Assembly (NCBI RefSeq): GCF_963676685.1
Contig: NC_092356.1
Coordinates: 43,425,601-43,489,600 of the forward strand
Direction of reading: 5' to 3'
Length of the DNA: 64,000 nucleotides
Origin: Mytilus edulis
Taxonomy: Eukaryota; Mollusca; Bivalvia; Mytilida; Mytilidae
Shown: positions 56,550 to 64,000 of the stretch, in pieces
Numbering within the stretch: position 1 is the stretch's first letter
Layout: each line of letters begins with the position of its first letter
Notes under the pieces: generated by a model
The model's input: only the letters and a program-made list of their open reading frames with translations
What the model was told of the DNA's origin: nothing
Databases searched by the model: none
Made by a program: the position numbers and the translations under genes

Positions 56550-56885
56550 TCTGTAATGTTGAACCGAATATTTGTATTCGAATTCTATTGCATCCTAAGT
56601 TTCTCACTTCTTAATTGAAACCTCTTGCAATGAAAGTTCTACATCTACGTCAAGATTTAAATACTATATTTCATTCATAATGTCTTGTCTGTTAATGAAA
56701 CAGATCACATAGTTAAATCGCTGGTACGAAGGCTCATGTTATATTAACATCGTTTACCTTTCCAATCAAGAATTATATAAGTATTTAATTCATATTGTAA
56801 CAAGTGGTGTATATCTTTCATATGGCACTGAATCTTAGTGCAACTAGGTTAGTAAGCTTATATATCATGCAAACGGTCTTGCAGA
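56550..56885 (+). repeat. Dispersed repeat, copy 2
   Basis: Direct copy of 2691-3020, sharing GCTGGTACGAAGGCTCATGT and CCAATCAAGAATTATATAAG; it has an extra CATATGGCACTG near 56820. Separated by about 54 kb from copy 1. Confidence 0.85.
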
Positions 56886-56924
56886 TCAGTGATGGATTCA
56901 GTGGAGGGTTCCGGGGGTTGGAAC

Positions 56925-57100
56925 TCACCTTATCGCTTATCAATGCATTTGAATGGAGATATATAGTTTGAACCCCCCTTTTTTGCTGATCAATGCATTT
57001 GAATGGAGATATATAGTTGGAACCCCCTTTTTTTGCTGATCAATGCATTTGAATGGGGACATTTAGAGGGAACACCTCTTTATCCTTGGTTGGGACCTCC
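56925..57100. repeat. Three short tandem units with GATCAATGCATTTGAATGGA
   Basis: TCAATGCATTTGAATGG..GAACCCCC repeats about every 57 bp (near 56938, 56990 and 57040), each with a C/T run. Decays to the right. Confidence 0.8.
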
Positions 57101-58184
57101 CTTTTTGAAAATGGCTAGAACCACCCCTATAGATACATCGACTGAACTCCTGTTGGGTCTTCTATCAACACTTATTCTTTGAAGAACTTGTAAGTTTAAA
57201 GACAGAACCTATAAAAAGTAAAATCACAAAAATACCCAACTCCAAGGAAAATTCAAAACGGAAAGTCCCTAATCAAATTGAAAACTCAAAAGCTCAATAA
57301 CGTTTGGTTGTGTTAACTACAATTTATTCTCTTTCCCAGCACTATAATCTCGATCAGTAGTGTTATATATTAGGTGTTTTAGAATTCATTCTGTATTTAT
57401 AACAATATTGTAAGTTTGCTTTGTTTTTTTAATTTGGTGTTTTAAATTGTTTTCACTGTTTTAAGTTTTCTGTTCGTGATTTAGTCTTTTGCATTTTTCT
57501 TACAATAATCCTGAAGAAATGAAACGACGTGATGTTTATGACGTGATGTGAATGACATTTTTGTTAATGTCAATATTCTTTATTTTTATGCATTTATTAT
57601 TAAAAATGCATTGCCTTGGTATTTGACAGTAAGACGCCGCAATTCTTTGGTTATCGTATGTTACTTATATCATATTTGTTTTTCGTTTATTATTTTCTTT
57701 AACATAAATTCGTTTACTTAGATATAGGAAGATGTGGTGTGAGTGCCAATGAGACAATTAATGAATTTCGTTTACTTGTTTGAATTCATTTACATTTGTC
57801 AAGTCGGACGGTGACATAAAATTTCTAACTCCGATATCATTTAGTATCTGATGGAAAGATAGTTGTCTTATTGGCGTTCAAACCACATCTTCTTATCACA
57901 AACTTGTTTACCATTGGTACCGTCGAGGATTATAAATCTTTGGTACTGATGATAACATGATCAGAAACCAAACAATACAAACAAGAAAGGTTGCAAAATG
58001 ATGCAATATTGTTTTGGTTATTTTTTCTAAATCAGACATCAAATTAAATAATTCAATAACACAGGTAAAATCTGGATTAAATTCCCATGGAGCATATTCC
58101 TACGTATAGAAATCCGATTCAGATTTAACCTACACTATTTGTATTTTCGTGTTTTTGCTTCGAAGGGTTAGTATATCGCCTCAG

Positions 58185-58233
58185 ATTTCGGATCTTGATA
58201 CCCAATGTGATGATATTAACCAGAATGGACGAG
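58185..58233 (+). CDS. Possible internal exon (ISDLDTQCDDINQNGR)
   Basis: 49 bases between a CGCCTCAG acceptor and a GTATGC donor, open in phase 0 (matching the end of the 56116-56250 exon) and ending in phase 1. Hydrophilic, one Cys. Short exons like this arise by chance; only transcript data could confirm it. Confidence 0.18.
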
Positions 58234-60369
58234 GTATGCTAGATCCCTATTCAATCTAGAAAATTAGCGCATATATAATTACAAAATTAAGTAATTCTGG
58301 TGTAAAAATAATTAAGTATTGGAAGTAACATTTCTGACATAGTATGAATTTTACTGTAGAAAGATAGCATAATTCAAATCATTTTACAAAAATTTACAAA
58401 ACCTGCATATTTTCAAAGTAGCCGTAATTGAGAGTGGAAATACTGAGCACATACAACCACCAAAACATATATAGTGTTGGTCATATTTTTTTTTCAGTAT
58501 ACAGTCATGTTCTCTATATTTGAGGTTAAATAAAGGCAACAGCAGTATACCGCTTTCATCATCATTACCATCCGTCATGCTTGATTATATTGTTTCATTT
58601 TAAAACTGACCAAAAGCGTCGTGTTTTTGGCAAAATCGCATAGAATGGTATTTTCTGTCTGTTACAACTGCAATTATTGTTACTTCCACGATCTAAATCT
58701 ACCTGATTCAATTTTGAATAAGTTTAACTTATAACAGACATCAATGGGAATCTGAATCAAAAAGTTCAAATTCAAGTAAAATCATTAGGCCAAAATAAGG
58801 CCCATAATTAATCGCACCTTGTCCACAACGGGAAATTAAAATGTCGATAGTGGCATCTGTATTTTAAGTTGATGTTAATGTTTAAAGTAAAATAAAAGTA
58901 GACTAAATTGGCATACTCACACACATATACATTAACCAGTATTCTTTCATCATCATAATAATTCATCATACTTGATTATTGTTTCATTTTAAAATTGATA
59001 CCCATTTTGTTGCATGTTACAGTTATATAACATTAGTGAGGAACGTAAATTATTTTAAGAAATTGAAAGAAGAAATGTCTGAATAATTTAAAATAATGAT
59101 AACTTTTATTATTTTGGTCGATAATAGCCGGCAAAATGGACATAATTCATCCTTTCACTGACAATTTTAAATCGGTTAACCTTTTTCAAAGGATAATTAA
59201 ATTTTCTTCTTACTTAACATTACAAAAGAAAAAAATATAAGGTTGTCTATCAGTTGTATTTATAATCATCCCTATTTCAACAACTGGGATATTCATATTG
59301 AAACTTTTCGCAACAGTGCACGAACTTTTTGGAATACCGGTTCTTCGTGCAGCGAGTTTAGTTATCTAATTAACAAAGATTACTTTTTACCATTTTATCT
59401 TTTCACTCGGACAATTTAACTTACACAGTAATTATTTCGTTTGTAGTAATAAATAAAAAAGTCCTGAATACGAAGAAAAACTTGCTATCTTTTTTCAACA
59501 CACGAATTAATGCTCCATATCGGAAATGATATCTCGTATATCACTACCCCACGCGCAATATGACAGTATTTTATGTTCACGTGATAAAATTTGTAAAAAC
59601 TAACGAGCTGTTATCTCATCTTATCTGCTTAATTTACTAAATACAACTTACTACAAATACACAATCAATCTCTGGATCAGTGTGTTTGTCAATGGATATA
59701 CGATTTGAGATTGCAAAGATTCTTTCCGGCTGCCTGTCGCCATCTTCTCTGTTGGCGCGTAGATTTTGCCGCCATTTCTTGATCTGTTGCTCTTCGTTCT
59801 GGCATCCGAAAAGACATTCATTTATAAAGACTCGTTCTCATTGGATTGTTGTATCAAGATATGATTTATCATTATCATTCTATTGTATCTTACCGACATT
59901 TTGAATACTCTGAAGAAAGGAAACATCAATAAAAATGTCACTATAGTATTATAATGCTATCAAATCTCTGTGATGCTAATGAATGATGCATGTTTATCGT
60001 TACTTACATTCTTGTGATAACTCTTACATCACAAACAACAAAAATTATCAAACAACTTGTTGCTTACTAAAGATCTCCATCACTGTGGTATGGTTTCCTC
60101 GACAAGGATGCCAACCATGTCTCGAGAACCATGTACTTTACATTCGACTTATATAACTACTAAGGAATACACAGTTGGTCGAAAGTTACAGTAAGAGTAA
60201 ATGAAGACGGTTTATATATATATGCGTTATTGAGAAATGGAAATCTTCAACTCCGGGAAAAGTTCCGTCTTTTTCTGGTCACTCAGATATCAAAGTGGAA
60301 ACAGGGTAAACGATGTAGAGCATATAACAGGAGTAACATTACCATCCATTCAATTTATGAACGATTATA

Positions 60370-60751
60370 GGTGTCAGATCACCAATTCACTCCCTACAGT
60401 TTAAAACGTATATAACAGTAGGCCTACTTGATTATTATTTTAAAATTGATACCCAATTTGTTGCATACAGTTATATAACTGAACAATTTAAAATAATGTA
60501 AATCATAATTAGTATAATAGGCCGTACGCTGACCTATTGTTGTACACTTCTGTGTCATTTTGGTCTCTTGTGGAAAGTTGTCTCATTGGCAACCATACCA
60601 CATCTTTTTTTATATCTACTTGTACAATTTAAAATATACCTACTTTCTATGAAGTTAAACTTAATATAACATACATTTTGTATTTAGAAAGCTGTGAAAA
60701 TTGCCAGATTTGGTTAAATAGATTTGGATTTTAAGCTGGTGGTCTGACACC
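60370..60751 (-). mobile_element. MITE with GGTGTCAGACCACC inverted repeats, copy 2, with nested insert
   Basis: Ends GGTGTCAGATCACCAATTCA and GCTGGTGGTCTGACACC. Its right flank reads as the reverse complement of the left part of copy 1 (AGAAAGCTGTGAAAATTGCC against GCAATTTTCACAGCTTTCTT), so orientation is opposite. A block at about 60425-60625 includes GTGTCATTTTGGTCTCTTGT and CTCATTGGCAACCATACCAC, the same repeat that splits the SINE at 54.6 kb, in reverse. Confidence 0.75.
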
Positions 60752-60759
60752 ACGTACCA

Positions 60760-62290
60760 AGTCTTTCATGAAATCCAATATTTCTAAACCTACATGAGTT
60801 AACAGAAATGGGGACACAAGTCACGTCTTACGTCTCAATCTTACGTATTTGATTGGACAATATCGAGGCACAGTGATATCTAATGTTGAATTAAAACTAA
60901 TAATATGCAACAGAATAATACAGGAATGTAATTTGCTAAACTTAAACAACTTACAGATAAAGCGAGTAGTTAGTACCGGGTTTATATGTTTTCATCATTC
61001 ATGTGTAATAAAGACAATTCTAGATGTTTTTTTCTTATTCATTTATTGAGTTGGGTTGCTGTCAATTTTATGCATTGCTACTAGAATTGTTCCCTTTTCA
61101 AGAGTGGTACGATTAAAAAAAATGAATTATACAGACTCCTGTAGTTAGAGAAATTTAGCTATTAAGGGAAGGAGTCTGTCGTAATTCATATATAAGAAAG
61201 TATTAAATCGACACATCGTAGTTTATTAGTAACATTTATGTCTCGTAGTAAGTAGTTACTATTAACGTGGTAAGCAGTTTAACATTTAATTTGTTACTGA
61301 GTGTTGTCTAAAGTACAACGTTAATTGACGAAACACACCCAAGTAACAATAAAAGACAATATTTTCACGAAATTTCACAAATTTTGTAATTTTCAAGTGT
61401 TATTTCAACCATTCAAATGAAATTCTATGGAATAAACGAGCTCTTCAAAATAAAGCGTGGGCGGTCTTCGGCATTAAATTGAAATGTATTTTTTTAGGTA
61501 ACAATCATTTTTATTTCAGCCCCTCATTAGACCAAGGTACCGTAACAATTAATCATATGCAAGGACAAGTTTTGAAAAGAAAAATAGTAAAATACATGTC
61601 ATGCACCGATTATAATTAGACAAGTTTATGAACTTCTCAAACTATATCTCTATAAAAGCACTTGAAAATGTAGTAAATTCAATAATAAAAATTAATATGG
61701 CATGATTTATGCTAATGCGAAAGTCATAAATTGTCACATGTATGAGTAAGAATATAACTTTAATTGTATTTCAAAGACCATGAAAAACCTAGTGTGTTGA
61801 ATAGAATGACTTGTTGATATTATATTGTACAATTAGATACAGTTGCTATTCTTTAGTTGAACACGTTCATATAAAGAGGGTTAGTGTTTTATCAGATGAA
61901 CCGTTTAATTAGAGTTTGTCTACCTCGAAGTTTAACGCGTGTAATTACTGTTATTGAATTATACACAATAAAAAAGAAACCTTGGTTCAATAACTCGTAC
62001 AACTTATGAATTATAAGCGAAATAAAGTATTTTATGTCAGCTTTCTATTAGTTTGTACATATACACTGTAGTTCTATTACAAACTTTCACTATTAGATAC
62101 TTGGTAAATATAAACAATGGGAAACCATTGTAGTTTATTCTATTGAACGTTTAAGCCAAGGAGCTATACCTTTCTGCAAATTTTATGTACTTTCTGCATT
62201 ATCATGATTGATTGTGTCGTATATCAAATTCACATTTACAACGTAGTAGATATATATATCGAACAACGACAACGGTTCAAAGCTTTTCTG
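60760..62290. other. Stretch without a recognised feature
   Basis: AT-rich, no repeat copy or exon recognised on either strand. Confidence 0.4.
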
Positions 62291-62296
62291 CCTGAA

Positions 62297-62705
62297 CCAA
62301 GTCAGGACTATCACAGTTGTTTCCATTCGTCCCGTCCGCTGATATGTTCCAAGTCAGGACTATCACCGTTGTTTCCATTCGTTCCGTCCGCTGATATGTT
62401 CCAAGTCAGGACTATCACAGTTGTTTCCATTCGTTCCGTCCGCTGATATGTTCCAAGTCAGGACTATCACCGTTGTTTCCATTCCGTCCGCTGATATGTT
62501 CCAAGTCAGGACTATCATCGTTGTTTCCATTCGTTCCGTCCGCTGATATGTTCCAAGTCAGGACTATCACCGTTGTTTTCATTCGTTCCGTCCGCTGATA
62601 TGTTCCAAGTCAGGACTATCACCGTTGTTTCCATTCGTTCCGTCCGCTGATATGTTCCAAGTCAGGACTATCACCGTGGTTTCCATTCGTTCCGTCCGCT
62701 GACAA
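62297..62705 (+). repeat. Minisatellite, 52-bp unit, eight copies
   Basis: CCAAGTCAGGACTATCACCG, then TTGTTTCCATTCGTTCCGTC and CGCTGATATGTT; starts near 62297, 62349, 62401, 62453, 62501, 62553, 62605 and 62657, one unit 4 bp short. The flank TTAGGAACTTCCGTTTT resembles the end of the repeat family at 35690, so the array probably grew inside a copy of it. Confidence 0.92.
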
Positions 62706-64000
62706 CGTTTGTTTTTGTCAGTTTTTAGGAACTTCCGTTTTCACAATTACCTTGCAGTTCGAGAATTTTGTTATACTTCTTGATTGTGAAGGTTTGAAAG
62801 TTTTCATCGCCAAGAAAGCAAATGACATACGGAGCACATGTAGAATTTATTTTGCACGGTCGTATAAATGAATTATAGTGCTTTTTTTTTTAATCCGGGC
62901 AAAAAATGTCTGAAGAGAAAATTGTCAGAGTTCACATCTTTTTACCATTACGAAATAATGTTAAGCTGTGGGGTAATGAAATCGGTTTATTTTCCGATTG
63001 GAAACTTTATACGCTACTGTACATGCAAGAGCGGTAATTGGCGTTATGTTGACGTTTCTACTATGATATGAATAGAACAATACTTTTGGTTAGGTGTGAC
63101 CATAGATGTAATACCTGAAAAGACTATATGAATTGGACCTTACACGTACTATTTACTGTACTGTTAAATTACGACGATTTATTTCCCGAACGACGTCAAA
63201 AGCAAATTTTTGTAGAAATTCGTAGATTTGTGTTCATAACTGTAAATTTTCATTATCGAGAAAAAAAAACATTTTATTGCACATGTCACATTTGTGATAA
63301 TGGTTTACGAATCCTTTCCGATTTATTATTAAGCTCAGCTTCTAACGTCAGAACTGTTACGACCCTTTGTTGCTTTGTAAAATTTTCAGCAGTTTACAAA
63401 ATCTATACCCGTCGATTCTGCTGGTCATAAACATGTTTGGCGACATTTTGACAAAAGATTTAAATTGGAGGTTGGATAGGTAGTAATTTTATTGACAATG
63501 AACACATTGAATAATGTACACACTCGTCGATGACCAAATCAAACGGTTAGCTTTATAAGCCATTGAATAATATTTACAAATACTGTATTACCTTTTAATT
63601 CCCATGATATTGACCATTAGTTAGTTTGGAAAGAGTTAAAGGGATGGTTTGACCGTGCTGACATTTATAGAAGGTGCTGATTGTGACCATTAATTAACTA
63701 TCTTTGACTCTTTTATTGTAATATGTCGGTTCCAATGGAAAAATCTAGGAGTGAACCTCCTTGTACAATAGATGTGGCGTTCACGGTAAAAAGCATATAA
63801 TTTGAAATTGCAGTTGTTCAAAGTTACATAGTCTTTCGATGAACCAAGTTAGACTTGTCATACGGTGCATATTGACTGTACCTTTATTATATGTTTGTAT
63901 CTCGAGGGCTAATGAGTAATGATATAGTGTTACATTGGTCTTCTTCCGAATAGCAGTAAACTCCTTGAAAAGTATGACGTCCGTTTGGCTATGCGGGATG
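62706..64000. other. Right end of window, no recognised gene
   Basis: Two open frames (62868-63071 and 63128-63430, the latter 100 codons with several Cys and CHIC) show no domain, signal peptide or splice context I can rely on. Nothing else recognised. Confidence 0.35.

Larger units (their letters stand above)
56900..60369. other. Mostly non-coding stretch with repeat fragments
   Basis: Besides the three-unit repeat near 57 kb, there is a fragment of the AACGGAAAGTCCCTAATCAA family at 57225-57290. Two loose copies of a CATACTTGATTATTGTTTCA block (near 58575 and 58965) have a third trace near 60425. Open frames at 58384-58578 (minus) and 59680-59904 have no support. Confidence 0.4.

Noticed and set aside
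59680..59904. 74-codon plus-strand frame over the C/G-rich patch
   Set aside because: The minus strand of the same patch looks more gene-like, and the plus frame has no supporting features.
63128..63430. 100-codon frame near the right edge
   Set aside because: No recognisable domain, no signal peptide and no paired splice sites; length alone is not convincing in AT-rich DNA of this size.

Overview
This is eukaryotic nuclear DNA from a marine bivalve, most probably a mussel (Mytilus or a close relative). It is AT-rich, intron-rich and crowded with dispersed repeats. The taxon call rests on two conserved animal genes with long introns and on repeat families I recognise from mussel sequence, such as the GCTCACC hairpin elements and the GTTTCGTCTAC family. 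No alignment was run.

Genes. The left 26 kb holds a divergent pair, rebuilt here exon by exon. MRPL20 (mitochondrial ribosomal protein L20) lies on the minus strand at 7410-1418 in five exons, all in phase 0, and encodes 149 residues. PGD (6-phosphogluconate dehydrogenase) lies on the plus strand at 7723-26253, with twelve exons visible. The two start codons are 312 bp apart, which suggests a shared bidirectional promoter. PGD is damaged or misassembled in this window. One exon of about 187 nt is missing and a 100-N assembly gap sits where it should be. A conserved exon is 2 nt short and out of frame. Exon 7 has a partial tandem copy 98 bp upstream. The only other gene candidate is a secreted-protein first exon at 56116-56250.

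Repeats inside the genes. PGD intron 1 carries a tRNA-derived SINE with a 12-bp target duplication and a nested pair of hairpin-ended elements. Intron 2 holds a retroelement with a long reverse-transcriptase reading frame. Introns 4, 7 and 9 hold further elements.

Right of PGD (26-64 kb). I find no firmly supported gene here. There are more hairpin-ended elements (29.3-30.1, 30.7-33.1 and, inverted, 38.7-41.1 kb), a repeat family in both orientations at 33-43 kb, and a LINE remnant at 43.8 kb. A roughly 1-kb segment is present in triplicate at 44.6-48.1 kb, split by a young retroelement tail. Minisatellites lie at 0-0.7, 9.9, 47.3, 48.3 and 62.3 kb, and small inverted-repeat transposons at 50.3, 54.1 and 60.4 kb.

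I found no new multi-gene system. The most useful signals are the nested insertion that fixes the ends of a hairpin-element family, minisatellites grown from pieces of dispersed repeats, and the PGD defects.
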